From Candidatus Obscuribacter sp. (GTDB lineage: Bacteria; Cyanobacteriota; Vampirovibrionia; Obscuribacterales; Obscuribacteraceae): a stretch of 64,000 nt of DNA. This document shows positions 24,312 through 33,808 of this stretch, in pieces; positions within the stretch are counted from its first letter, which is position 1, and each line of letters opens with the position of its first letter. The DNA lies in the NCBI GenBank assembly GCA_016712465.1, contig JADJQZ010000001.1, forward strand, positions 3,410,001-3,474,000. Direction: 5' to 3'. Both the position numbers and the translations under genes were made by a program. The notes under the pieces were generated by a model that saw nothing but the letters and a program-made list of their open reading frames with translations, made no database searches and was not told the origin of the DNA.

Positions 24312-25820
24312 ATGTCTTCAACAGACACTATATCCGTGCTCATTGCCGAAGATGAGGCTGTAACCCGACTTGGTCTCAAGTTCGCCCTCAACACCTTCCC
24401 CGATCTGCGCCTGGTATCCGAATGCGCCGATGGCATTGCCGCCATTTTGCAGACTCTGGCCAAGCATCCCCGGGTCATCCTTATGGACCTGGGACTGCCC
24501 AAGGTGGACGGCATAACCGCTTCACGCAAAATCAAAGAAGCGCTGCCCCACACAAAGATTATTGCTCTCACCTGTGCCGAAGATGAAAACATCATTCTCA
24601 ATGCCATAGATGCCGGAGTAGACGGTTATTGCCTCAAGAAAATCTCAGGAGAGCGGCTGCACGAAGTAATCATGGCGGTCCTCGGTGGAGCCTTGTGGAT
24701 CGATCCGGACTTGAGGCTAAAGTTGCCTGAGGATGCGGCCCCGTTATGCCAGAGAAAGGACCCCAGAGACACTTCTCCTATAACCGAGCCCAATTTACCC
24801 CCCATGCCGCAGCACCAGAATGTGCAAATGCGCCGGGGCGGAGAAGCCGTCACTGCACCCTCCCAGATCCCGGAGCAAATTCTCCCTGCCGTAGATACAG
24901 ACGGTAAGAAGCCTGGAACCGAACCAGATTTGACCCCGGAACAGTTGGTGGAAAAGAGAGCCAGCGGCACCATTGCCACTATCATAGCCGACCGCTACCA
25001 GATTGAAAGAGTGCTGGGAAGGGGTGGCATGGGCATGGTCTACAAAGGCCGGCACATCTTTATGAACCGATTGGTGGCGATAAAAGTCCTCCATCCTGAG
25101 CAAGCCAGGGATCAATCAATAGTGGCCCGCTTTCGCAAGGAAGCCAGCGCCCTCTGCCGCTTCAGTCATCCGAACCTGGTTGCAGTCTTCGACTTTGGGG
25201 TAATGAAAACTGGCGAGCCCTTCATGGTCATGGATTTCTGCGACGGCGAAAGCCTCGACAAAATAATCAGGCGCGAAGGCAACCTCAAAACAGAGCAGTG
25301 CCTGGATATCTTCAGCCAGGCCTGTGAAGCACTCATAGCCGTGCATAGCCAGGGAATGATTCACCGAGATGTTAAACCCGGCAATTTATTGCTTGGCAAA
25401 GACGGCATGATCAAGCTGGTAGACTTTGGGCTCTGCAAAAACATCGGCGGACTGGAGAATCTCATTCGCCTTACCTGTACCGGCGAAGTTGTAGGCTCGC
25501 CATCATACATGAGCCCGGAGCAGTGCATCGGCAAAGAACTGGACCAGCGAAGCGATATCTACTCCCTGGGCGTATCAATGTATGAAGCCCTCACCGGCGA
25601 AATTCCCTTTGACGGTGATTCATTCTATGAAATTCTCAACCAGCACATTCGAGGCACGGCATCCAGGGAGCCGTTCCTCAGAAAGAACATACCGATTGAA
25701 CTGGAAGAAATAGTCTTTCGCTGCATAGACAGAGACCCAGAGGCCAGATTTCAGAGCGCGGAGGAGCTCCTTAAAGCCTTACAGAAGGCAGCTAAATTAG
25801 TTGGTACAACGCAAAAATAG
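24312..25820 (+). CDS. response-regulator receiver fused to Ser/Thr protein kinase (copy 1)
   Basis: 502 residues from ATG 24312; an ATG at 24231 adds 27 residues with no homology to the paralogue. Receiver domain 5-125: VLIAEDE acidic pocket, phosphoryl Asp D59 in VILMDLGLPK, Thr in IIALTC, Lys in GYCLKKI. A polar linker (about 130-225) lacks a DNA-binding domain. Kinase 227-495: GRGGMGMVY loop, VAIKVLH lysine, HRDVKPGN catalytic loop, DFGLCKN, SPEQC and DIYSLGVSMYEAL. All catalytic residues are present. This architecture would let a histidine-kinase relay switch a Ser/Thr kinase. The gene lies 52 bases before the hybrid kinase gene, very likely its input. Confidence 0.88.
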   Translation: MSSTDTISVLIAEDEAVTRLGLKFALNTFPDLRLVSECADGIAAILQTLAKHPRVILMDLGLPKVDGITASRKIKEALPHTKIIALTCAEDENIILNAIDAGVDGYCLKKISGERLHEVIMAVLGGALWIDPDLRLKLPEDAAPLCQRKDPRDTSPITEPNLPPMPQHQNVQMRRGGEAVTAPSQIPEQILPAVDTDGKKPGTEPDLTPEQLVEKRASGTIATIIADRYQIERVLGRGGMGMVYKGRHIFMNRLVAIKVLHPEQARDQSIVARFRKEASALCRFSHPNLVAVFDFGVMKTGEPFMVMDFCDGESLDKIIRREGNLKTEQCLDIFSQACEALIAVHSQGMIHRDVKPGNLLLGKDGMIKLVDFGLCKNIGGLENLIRLTCTGEVVGSPSYMSPEQCIGKELDQRSDIYSLGVSMYEALTGEIPFDGDSFYEILNQHIRGTASREPFLRKNIPIELEEIVFRCIDRDPEARFQSAEELLKALQKAAKLVGTTQK

Positions 25821-25872
25821 GTACTGACAGTAACTACAAGAACGGGCAAGTCCTCACCTGGAATCCAAGACA

Positions 25873-28800
25873 ATGCTTGATTTCAATGCCAGATTGAAAA
25901 AATTGTTAAACGGCGCCATCTGGAACACTCTGGAGAGTTGCCAACCCGAGCTCAATCAAGAGCTGGGTACAGCCCTTGACGAGCTGATTATTCTGGCGGA
26001 AAGTGAACATGAAGCACTACTCAAGCTAGAGCAACAGTTTGCCCTCTTCATCAAACTGGTGGAAATGTGTCCGTCCTTCCTCTGGATCGCCGACAGCGAC
26101 GGCATGCTCGAATATGCCAGCGAACGCTGGATGGAGTTCTCGGGAGCCACCGAGGAGCAAACCCTGGGTACGGGCTGGATGGATTTCGTAGATGAAAGAG
26201 ATCGTGAAAGCGCCCTGGCTGAATGGAAAAATGCTCTCCAGAATACCAGTACCTTCGAACTGACGCTGCGCTTCAAATCCGGTTTTGACGGTAGCAGCAG
26301 GTGGTTTCTTGCCCGGGGCGTTCCCCTGGCCGACGAGAACGGCGACACCATAAAATGGTTCGGCAGCACCACCGATATACATACCCAGAAGACCCTGAAA
26401 GAAGAATTGTCCACCAAGGTGGAGGACCTTTCCAGGCTGATTGAAGAATACAATCAGTCGCAGGAAAAACTGGTGGAAAGTGAGAATCTCTTCCAGGTGG
26501 TGTGCGAGACTTCCACGCACCTTATCATTACCACAGATGAAGATGGTGCCGTCGAATACTGCAACCAGCGCTGGAAAGACTATGTTGGTGTGAGCCTGCG
26601 TGAAAGTGGCGGCAAACCTCTCTGCTGGTTTAAGATAATTCACAGTGACGATCGTCTCAAATTTGATCAGCACTGGCAGAAAGCCAGAGAACAGGATACA
26701 CCGCTAGAGGTGGAAGTTCGCCTCAAGGAGAAAGACGGCAAGTATCTCTGGCACCGACTGTGCGGCATGCCCATCAAGTGTCATAACGGCAAGCGCTGGT
26801 GCATTACCTGCACCGAAGTGGAAGCTTACTACAATTTACTGGCGTCTCTCTCCAGGGCTAAAGAAGCGGCGGAAGAAGCATCGAAACTTAAATCATCCTT
26901 CGTGGCAAATATTTCACATGAACTTCGCACTCCCTTAAACGGCGTGCTCGGGATGACACAGCTACTGCGCACCCTCACCCTGCCCGAGCCGGCCGACGAC
27001 TACCTGAATGTAATCGAGGAAGCCGGGCAGAGCCTGCTTACGGTCATAAATGATGTGCTTGATTTTTCCAAGATGGAAGCGGGGAAAATGGAGCTGGTGG
27101 AAGAAGATCTCAGTGTGGCAACCATATTAGATGGTGCTACAAATATCCTGGCCACCCAGGCCGAATTCAAAGAGCTCTTCTTCCTTTCCTATGTAGACAA
27201 GCGAATCCCGGAGATTCTCAGAGGCGACGGGCAGAGGGTCAAGCAAGTGCTGCTCAATCTTCTCAGTAATGCCATCAAGTTTACTGAGATAGGGGGTGTT
27301 TTTGTCTCCGCCACGCTTGTGGGTAGAAGCCAGGACGAGAGCACGGTGCGCTTTTCCATTCTCGACTCGGGTATAGGCGTACCGGCCGAACTACAGCAGG
27401 AACTCTTTAAACCCTTCATTCAAGCCGATCTTTCCATCGGTCGCAAATATGGCGGCACTGGTTTAGGTCTCAGTATTTCCAAAAATCTGGTGGAACTCCT
27501 CGGCGGTAAGCTGACTGTTCTCAGTGAGTCGGGGAACGGCTCGGAGTTCAGTTTTACTCTCAAACTTAAGAACCACAAAAGAGAAACCCCCATCGATCCC
27601 TCTGACCCGGCTGAAATTCCCTTTAATCGCAGGCGCATCATTGTCACCGGTCGATCCAAACATATGATCGACCGCCTGGCTAAATGCCTCTCTATGACCG
27701 GACACAAAGTAGAAGCAGTAACAGCCTTAAGTGATTGGTGCGAATTGATGAAGGAAATAGAAGCCGGACAGGACGGCTTCGATACCTATCACATCAGCCT
27801 CGGTAAAGCCCCCAAGCGCTGGATGAAGAACACCAGCGAGACAGCCCTGAAACGCATTAAAAGACAGGTTATCATTGCCGACCCACTGACCGGCCGACAG
27901 GAAGAGGAGGAAGCGACAGGCAATTCTAACGTTATCAAACTCAGTTGTCCCGTGAAAGTCTGGCAACTACTGCAAGCTTTAGACGGAATCAGGAGCCAGA
28001 GTATTTCCGGCGGGCAGCAAGTGGTTCCCACACCGCCCACCAATCAGTCCCAACGCAATTACACCCGCAGCCGCGAGTTTTCCAAGGCCGGAAGCGAAAG
28101 TGATGAAAACTTAGAGAGACCGAAGAAAGCATTCAAGGCTCTAATAGCAGACGACAACCCCATCAACCTGCGGGTATCAAGGCTACTTCTCTCCCAGTTC
28201 GGTCTGGAAGCGGATGCGGCAGTGAGCGGCTTCGAAGCCCTGGAAAAAGCCAAGCTCAACGACTATGACATTATCTTTCTTGACTGCCAGATGCCGCAGA
28301 TGGACGGCTTCGAGACCTGCAAGCGCATCAAGTTGAACCAGGCCAAACAGGGGAAATGGGCGCCGGTAATTGCCGTCACCGCCAATTCCTTTTCGGTGGT
28401 GAAGGAAAGCTACAGCCGCTCGGGTATGGATGACTTCCTGCCCAAACCAATACTATCGGAAAACCTCTTAAATCTCCTGTCCAAGTGGCTCGACACTGAA
28501 GATAACAACCGCTCTATACTGCGCCAACCTCATTACAATCATAAAAGCCAGACACGCAATTCGGGAAATAGAATTATGGCCATTACAGCTTTTGAACAGG
28601 AAACCACGGAAGCCGATTGCAACAATAACCACAAGCAACTGAGACCCGATTTACTCTTGAGCCGCTACGGTACCGAATACACCCAGCTTCTCAAAATGTT
28701 TCAGGAAAGCGCCAGGGAGCATACCGATGCCATGGCACTCTCATTAAAGGAAGGAAAACCGGACGAAACAGCCAAACAGGCCCATGGCTTTAAAGGAGTT

Positions 28801-28989
28801 TGCGGCACTATTTGCTCTACTCCGCTGGAATCTCTTTCCAAACGCCTCGAACTGGAATGCAAAAGCAATCAGTTGGATGCCGCTAAAGGCACCTTGAAGG
28901 AACTCAATGAGCAACTGCAAATAATGCTTTCGGAAATCACGGAGCATCTCCTCAAACAGAACAATCAGAACAGCAACATAAAAATGTAA
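25873..28989 (+). CDS. hybrid sensor histidine kinase (PAS-PAS-HisKA-HATPase-pseudoREC-REC-HPt)
   Basis: 1038 residues, no membrane helix, so cytosolic. Two PAS domains (about 60-180 with FLWIADSDGMLEYASERW; about 200-320 with LIITTDEDGAVEYCNQRW). HisKA has SFVANISHELRTPLNG with H349; HATPase shows NLLSNAIKF, DSGIGVP and GGTGLGLSI. Residues about 580-700 look like a receiver without its Asp (RRRIIVTGRSKHMIDRLAKC). A true receiver (about 755-875) has ADDNPIN and D804 in FLDCQMPQMDG. A terminal HPt has H971 in AKQAHGFKGVCG. It can run a whole His-Asp-His relay, and the flanking receiver-kinase fusions are the obvious acceptors. Confidence 0.9.
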   Translation: MLDFNARLKKLLNGAIWNTLESCQPELNQELGTALDELIILAESEHEALLKLEQQFALFIKLVEMCPSFLWIADSDGMLEYASERWMEFSGATEEQTLGTGWMDFVDERDRESALAEWKNALQNTSTFELTLRFKSGFDGSSRWFLARGVPLADENGDTIKWFGSTTDIHTQKTLKEELSTKVEDLSRLIEEYNQSQEKLVESENLFQVVCETSTHLIITTDEDGAVEYCNQRWKDYVGVSLRESGGKPLCWFKIIHSDDRLKFDQHWQKAREQDTPLEVEVRLKEKDGKYLWHRLCGMPIKCHNGKRWCITCTEVEAYYNLLASLSRAKEAAEEASKLKSSFVANISHELRTPLNGVLGMTQLLRTLTLPEPADDYLNVIEEAGQSLLTVINDVLDFSKMEAGKMELVEEDLSVATILDGATNILATQAEFKELFFLSYVDKRIPEILRGDGQRVKQVLLNLLSNAIKFTEIGGVFVSATLVGRSQDESTVRFSILDSGIGVPAELQQELFKPFIQADLSIGRKYGGTGLGLSISKNLVELLGGKLTVLSESGNGSEFSFTLKLKNHKRETPIDPSDPAEIPFNRRRIIVTGRSKHMIDRLAKCLSMTGHKVEAVTALSDWCELMKEIEAGQDGFDTYHISLGKAPKRWMKNTSETALKRIKRQVIIADPLTGRQEEEEATGNSNVIKLSCPVKVWQLLQALDGIRSQSISGGQQVVPTPPTNQSQRNYTRSREFSKAGSESDENLERPKKAFKALIADDNPINLRVSRLLLSQFGLEADAAVSGFEALEKAKLNDYDIIFLDCQMPQMDGFETCKRIKLNQAKQGKWAPVIAVTANSFSVVKESYSRSGMDDFLPKPILSENLLNLLSKWLDTEDNNRSILRQPHYNHKSQTRNSGNRIMAITAFEQETTEADCNNNHKQLRPDLLLSRYGTEYTQLLKMFQESAREHTDAMALSLKEGKPDETAKQAHGFKGVCGTICSTPLESLSKRLELECKSNQLDAAKGTLKELNEQLQIMLSEITEHLLKQNNQNSNIKM

Positions 28990-28992
28990 GCA

Positions 28993-30504
28993 CTACAAAG
29001 TAGTCTTGCCGAACTTTTCTCCACTGAGGGCAGCCAGTACCTGCCTCATCTCCAGTGCCGTCATAGTACGCTCGGAGGGCGCCTTGCGAAGAGCGGTAAA
29101 GATCATGTCCACAAGCGCCTGTGGCGGTTCATAGCCGAGCATCTCTCTGGTTATGGGCGGGGGCATCTCCTCTACCTGCTTCATAAACACCACCATGGGT
29201 GTAGAACCGTTGAAAGCCGGCTGACCACATAACGCTTCGTACATAACGCATCCCAGCGAATAAATATCGGTACGCTGGTCGAGAGCTTCGCCCTTGCACT
29301 GCTCTGGACTCATATAGAGAGGACTGCCTACAATTTCAAAGGCATCGGTGGAACGAAACTGAAGGCCCTTTCCCACCGGCTGTATGCGCGCCAGACCGAA
29401 GTCTACAATTTTGACCCGGGAGCCGCGGGCAGTGCGTTCCACCACAATATTACTGGGCTTCAAATCGCAGTGCACAATGCCGTTTTCATGGGCCTCATTC
29501 AGTCCGGCCAGTACAGCGCTGAAAATCTCGTAGAACTCCGTCAATGACAGCCGCCCCGACTCTCGTAGTATCACATCCAGTCCACAGCCTTCAATAAAGT
29601 CCATGACCAGATAGGGTATGTCATCATCGGAAACACCGAAATCAAAAATGGTGACGATATTGGGATGATTCAAAAGCGAAGCGGACTTCGACTCTTGATG
29701 GAACTTCTTGACCAGTTTGCGATCATCGATAAATTGCGGGTGCAGGAGCTTTAGCGCCACCTTTCTATCCATCATCAAATGGGTAGCCTGATACACTCGG
29801 CCCATGCCTCCCTGTCCAACAAATTTGTCGATGCGATAGCGCCCGGCAAAAACAGTACCGACAAAGAGCCTCGGTCCACTGCTTTGCTTGCCTTGCGGCT
29901 TAGCATCAGCACTTCCAGCTTCGCTCTGGGAGGGAGCGAACTGTTCCTCCATTTCCTTCTCAGTGAAACTGAGCAACTGTCCAATTTCAGCCACGCTCAA
30001 TTTGCGAGTCAGAATTTCCAGAATCTCTCGCTTGCGACTGGTCAAAGTCTCGCCCTCAACAGCACCGGCGCTCTGTTTGACAAAGGCCGCACCCAGCCGC
30101 CGTCCAAGCCTTGGTTGGATCCAGAAATGGCCATCCACTATGCGTGAAATAGCCTCCGACAAATCCTCCTGCGAAATATCCTTGAGGCAGTAACCGTCGG
30201 CACCGGCATGGAGCGCATCCAAAATAGAGTCATCGTCGTCCTTCAAGGTCAAAATCAAGACCTTGGTGGCAGGAAGCGAAGCCTTGATGCGACGACCGGC
30301 TTCAATACCGTTCAAACCAGGAAGACCAATATCAACAATTGCCAATTGCGGTCGCAGTTCAATGGCTTTCTTGATGGCGGACAGTCCATCAGCCGCTTCA
30401 CCTACCACCACAAAGCCTTCTTGCCGCTGAAAGCTCAGGCGCAGCCCGAGCCTTATCAACTCCTGGTCTTCAACAATTAGAATGGATATTGGTTCCGAGT
30501 TCAT
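28993..30504 (-). CDS. response-regulator receiver fused to Ser/Thr protein kinase (copy 2, HCD catalytic loop)
   Basis: 503 residues. Receiver 6-125: ILIVEDQ, D58 in AIVDIGLPGLNG, ILTL, GYCLKDI. Residues about 150-190 (LTSRKREILEILTRKLSVAEI) resemble the LuxR-type helix-turn-helix seen in NarL-type regulators, followed by a Ser/Gln-rich linker. Kinase 222-495: GQGGMGRVY, VALKLLH, HCDLKPSN, DFGLARI, SPEQC, DIYSLGCVMYEAL. The usual HRD Arg is Cys (HCD), as in non-RD kinases that do not need activation-loop phosphorylation; catalytic Asp, Lys and Asn are intact. It converges with the hybrid kinase gene three bases away. Paralogue of 24312-25820. Confidence 0.88.
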   Translation of the reverse strand: MNSEPISILIVEDQELIRLGLRLSFQRQEGFVVVGEAADGLSAIKKAIELRPQLAIVDIGLPGLNGIEAGRRIKASLPATKVLILTLKDDDDSILDALHAGADGYCLKDISQEDLSEAISRIVDGHFWIQPRLGRRLGAAFVKQSAGAVEGETLTSRKREILEILTRKLSVAEIGQLLSFTEKEMEEQFAPSQSEAGSADAKPQGKQSSGPRLFVGTVFAGRYRIDKFVGQGGMGRVYQATHLMMDRKVALKLLHPQFIDDRKLVKKFHQESKSASLLNHPNIVTIFDFGVSDDDIPYLVMDFIEGCGLDVILRESGRLSLTEFYEIFSAVLAGLNEAHENGIVHCDLKPSNIVVERTARGSRVKIVDFGLARIQPVGKGLQFRSTDAFEIVGSPLYMSPEQCKGEALDQRTDIYSLGCVMYEALCGQPAFNGSTPMVVFMKQVEEMPPPITREMLGYEPPQALVDMIFTALRKAPSERTMTALEMRQVLAALSGEKFGKTTL

Positions 30505-30569
30505 AAATCCGCTGCCGGCAAACTTCCCTCATTAAAGACACAAGCACACTATACCCAAGTAATTTCCCT

Positions 30570-32237
30570 TCATCGATGTTTGAATGCGGCAAAAGCATTC
30601 ATATAGCCCGGATACTCGAAAGAGGGATGCCCCTTGCGCTCCTCCGGTGAAAATGTAAACGAGGCAAGCATACTGTAATCAGAATCGAGGAGTTTGACCA
30701 GTCCCCGGTCGTCAAATTGCTGCCTGATATCGCCGTCTTCTATGAAGATCAAAGCCGGTCTGCCGGCCGCAGATAGTTCAGACTGCAAGAGAGAGTAAAA
30801 CTTCGACTCAAGTCTAGGCAGCCTTTCGGGGTCATTCAAAACTCCACAAGCACTGGCCTCCGCGCCCCCATGATGAAAGGCCATAAAGGGATACAAATAG
30901 GGAAAGCGCGAAGTCTTACGCATCAACTGAGCGGTCAAAGGAAAGCCCGGTCTTGCCTGCCAGCAATAGACGTAGATTGGCTCCCCGGCCCGTGATTCGT
31001 TTAAGACGGTGCGGGCAAAGATGGAAAGGTCCGAACTACGCACCACTGCCCTGGTTCCGGCGCCATCATCTATGGTGACAGTCTCTTCCCGGGAAAGGAG
31101 CTGAAGGAAACTGGAACCAGCCAGGAGAAGCAGGCAGATCAGAATGGTCGGCTCGGCGGACAGACGCCGGCTAAGCAGTCTCAGTTTCCTGAGAGGGCCA
31201 TGCAGGAACACCCGGCAGAGAAAGACCAGAGCGCCAAGCCCGTTCAAACCTGCAAAGAAAAGCATGGGTAAGGTGAATTGCCCAAGCAGAGTCTGCGAAC
31301 TAATGAAATAGGCAAAGCCGAAACAAGCCAGTGCCGCCAAGCGGCGAGAGAGCGCCGAGCGCACCAGAAGCGGTGCGGAGAGCACCAGCAGCATGACAAA
31401 GCCGTATACCGGCTTCCTTAAGTCCGGCGACTTATCCATCCAGTAAAGATAGTCATTAAAGCCCAGGAAGTTCAATTGATTTATCAGAACCGACCAGTCC
31501 AGGTAGTTCTGCCAGGCCCCCTCGTAAGAAACGGCAAATATCAAAAGCAGAAAAATGGGCAATAGAAGAGGCAGGCAGTTTCTCATCAGGTTTTTCAGGC
31601 CGGGAAAAGAGACAAGGAGCAGGTAGTACAACACAAAACTTGGTTCAAAACAGATAGCGGCAGCGGCCAGGAAGTAGGTTAGCGCTGATAAAGCCGGCGG
31701 AGCTTCCGGTCGGGGATTGTCCTTAGCCTGAAGAATCAACAGCGGCAAAACCATTAAGGGATAGAACTGTCCGCCATTAGGGAAATTTTCCAGCCCCACA
31801 AATTGAGCCGAGGTAAGCAGCAAAAAGGCTGCACTAAATGGAGCCGCTAAAGGCAGAAGGCAAGACTCTAGCGCAGCGGCGCGGCGCAACCGGACGCTCC
31901 ACATCATGGCAAGAATGGCAAGACAAGCCAGCAAGTAGAAAAAGAGCTTCAAAATAAGCACAGGATAAATATGCAGCGTTCTGGCCAGGGCAGAGGCCGG
32001 CAAAATGAGAAACAGTGCCGGCGGCCAGGCCGGATTGAAATTGTCCAGGTAAAGCCTGGAGCCATCAAGTAGAGCCATGGCAGTACTGAGGTTGACAGCC
32101 ATATCCGTATCGATGCTGGCCTGATGAATGATAGTCTGGGCAAGCAAAAGAGAAAGAAGCAGGCAGGTGAGAACCTCAAGGGGACTGAGAGAAGAATGGC
32201 AAAATCTTTGCCAAAATAGATACAGGCTGCTCTTCAT
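30570..32237 (-). CDS. GT-C-like polytopic membrane protein (possible glycosyltransferase)
   Basis: 555 residues with about 10-11 membrane helices in residues 1-390 and a soluble C-terminal domain (about 400-555). The first extracytoplasmic loop has SIDTDMAVNLSTAMALLDGS followed by LYLDNFNPAWPP, which matches the acidic (Asp-x-Asp-like) loop and the tyrosine/proline segment of GT-C fold (PMT/ArnT-like) glycosyltransferases. That placement is the only functional clue. It lies three bases downstream of a similar gene, so the pair is co-transcribed; both have comparable C-terminal segments (PALIFIEDGDI here, KPVLIFIQEAP in the partner). Donor and acceptor unknown. Confidence 0.65.
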   Translation of the reverse strand: MKSSLYLFWQRFCHSSLSPLEVLTCLLLSLLLAQTIIHQASIDTDMAVNLSTAMALLDGSRLYLDNFNPAWPPALFLILPASALARTLHIYPVLILKLFFYLLACLAILAMMWSVRLRRAAALESCLLPLAAPFSAAFLLLTSAQFVGLENFPNGGQFYPLMVLPLLILQAKDNPRPEAPPALSALTYFLAAAAICFEPSFVLYYLLLVSFPGLKNLMRNCLPLLLPIFLLLIFAVSYEGAWQNYLDWSVLINQLNFLGFNDYLYWMDKSPDLRKPVYGFVMLLVLSAPLLVRSALSRRLAALACFGFAYFISSQTLLGQFTLPMLFFAGLNGLGALVFLCRVFLHGPLRKLRLLSRRLSAEPTILICLLLLAGSSFLQLLSREETVTIDDGAGTRAVVRSSDLSIFARTVLNESRAGEPIYVYCWQARPGFPLTAQLMRKTSRFPYLYPFMAFHHGGAEASACGVLNDPERLPRLESKFYSLLQSELSAAGRPALIFIEDGDIRQQFDDRGLVKLLDSDYSMLASFTFSPEERKGHPSFEYPGYMNAFAAFKHR

Positions 32238-32240
32238 AGA

Positions 32241-33803
32241 TCAATCGACCCGCCTGTAGACACTAAAATTAGCGGCCGAACCTAAGCGCTCATATGACTT
32301 CATATACTTGCCGAAAAAATCATAGGGATTTAAATAAGCGATTACCGGTGCTTCTTGTATGAAGATCAAAACCGGTTTCTTGGCCGCTATGTCGATTCCG
32401 TATTGCTCTATCACTTCCGGCTCGCGACTGAGCAATTTACGAGCCTCGGCATTGTCAGGCTCCGCTTCTTTGATGAATTGGAAGACCGAAAGGATACAAC
32501 AGTGCAGATGCCGCGAACCGGGAGCCAGTGCCAATTGAGTCATGAGAGGATAGCCGGGAGAAACTCCGTTGGAAATGAAGATCACCGCATCACCCGGTCT
32601 GGTGTACTTCAGGAGGTAGTCGGTAAAGGGAGAGTCTATATCCGACCAGGGAGAAGAGCCCTTATAGCCCAGCCGGCTCAAATCAAATTGCCTCTCGCCC
32701 TTTACGGAGGCCACCTCCTCCATACCGTTCATGAAACAGAACCCGGAAGCTGCCACCACCACCATCAGGGGCAGATGTTCATTCATGCCGCGCACCTTCA
32801 CAAGACGAGCCGTCTGCCCCAGCAGATAGCCGAGAAGACCGCCGGCAAGCAGACTGGCCCCGGCAAAGACAGGAATATCGTGATAGTTCCAGCCCTTGAA
32901 CTGCATCAAATAGGGAATGATGGAGGAGAGTGTGAAGACGGAGAGCGGCAGAAATATCGGCACTCTTCGACAAAGCATTAGGGCATAAGCCGCAGAGGCA
33001 GCGGTCAGATAGAATACGCCTCGTTTGTCCGGCGCAGCAAGACTGTTGGCCAGACACGTGTCCCAAAAGCCGTAACCTTTGGCAAAAGCCGGCACCAGAA
33101 AGTTGAAGTAGTTATCTTTCATGGCCGCCGGCGCCAGCAAGAAGTGCCCCAGGTACAGAAGGGCAAAGGCAAGAGCGGCATAATTCTCCGGTGCCAAAAG
33201 CTTCTTCAAGCCGCCCCAGGCAAGCAACATGGCCAGTTCCACCAGTACCGCCACCAGAAGAAAATAGTGCTTCAAGCAAATGCCCAGTGCGCCCGCCACT
33301 CCGAAGAGAATGGCTTCCCTGGTACCAATCGGCGCGCCGCGATAGCGGCTGTAGCGCAAGAAGAGATAGGGCAAATAAAGCAGTACAAAAATTTCTTCTC
33401 TCTGCCCAAAGTCATAACGCAATTGAAAATTGAAGAAAAGGGCACCGGCCAGAATCCCGAGAAAGACCATGTCCTGCCCCTCGAAGGCCAGCTTCTTATT
33501 GATGATGTAGGACAGGGACAGTCCGCAATAGGCAATCACCACGAGGAGACAGAGATTGAAAGTAAGAGTTTGAGGCCAGTGCAAAGCAGCGGCAATCAAG
33601 GCCGGTATTGTATCCAGATACCAGATCAGGGGCGGATTGACATCAAACATATCCACATAGGGAATTTTTCCCCTGGTGATTAGTTCAGCACATTGCAGGT
33701 GCAGAGCCGGATCCCAACCAATTCGCAAAGGATGTGAAAGAATAGAAACCAGCATGCGCAAGCAGAGCACAAAAACGAGGATGAGCGAAACTGCCGCCTT
33801 CAT
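32241..33803 (-). CDS. GT-C-like polytopic membrane protein (possible glycosyltransferase)
   Basis: About 520 residues from ATG 33803, five bases after the stop of the TPR/retropepsin gene; the frame continues further upstream inside that gene, which is unlikely to be used. About 10 membrane helices, then a soluble tail. The first loop reads IGWDPALHLQCAELITRGK and PYVDMFDVNPPLIWYL, again like a GT-C catalytic loop. RYDFGQREEIFVLLYLPYLF resembles the segment after the second helix pair in PMT/ArnT-like enzymes. Paralogous in layout to the following gene (30570-32237). Likely lipid-linked sugar transfer at the membrane; not proven. Confidence 0.65.
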   Translation of the reverse strand: MKAAVSLILVFVLCLRMLVSILSHPLRIGWDPALHLQCAELITRGKIPYVDMFDVNPPLIWYLDTIPALIAAALHWPQTLTFNLCLLVVIAYCGLSLSYIINKKLAFEGQDMVFLGILAGALFFNFQLRYDFGQREEIFVLLYLPYLFLRYSRYRGAPIGTREAILFGVAGALGICLKHYFLLVAVLVELAMLLAWGGLKKLLAPENYAALAFALLYLGHFLLAPAAMKDNYFNFLVPAFAKGYGFWDTCLANSLAAPDKRGVFYLTAASAAYALMLCRRVPIFLPLSVFTLSSIIPYLMQFKGWNYHDIPVFAGASLLAGGLLGYLLGQTARLVKVRGMNEHLPLMVVVAASGFCFMNGMEEVASVKGERQFDLSRLGYKGSSPWSDIDSPFTDYLLKYTRPGDAVIFISNGVSPGYPLMTQLALAPGSRHLHCCILSVFQFIKEAEPDNAEARKLLSREPEVIEQYGIDIAAKKPVLIFIQEAPVIAYLNPYDFFGKYMKSYERLGSAANFSVYRRVD

Positions 33804-33808
33804 TATTG

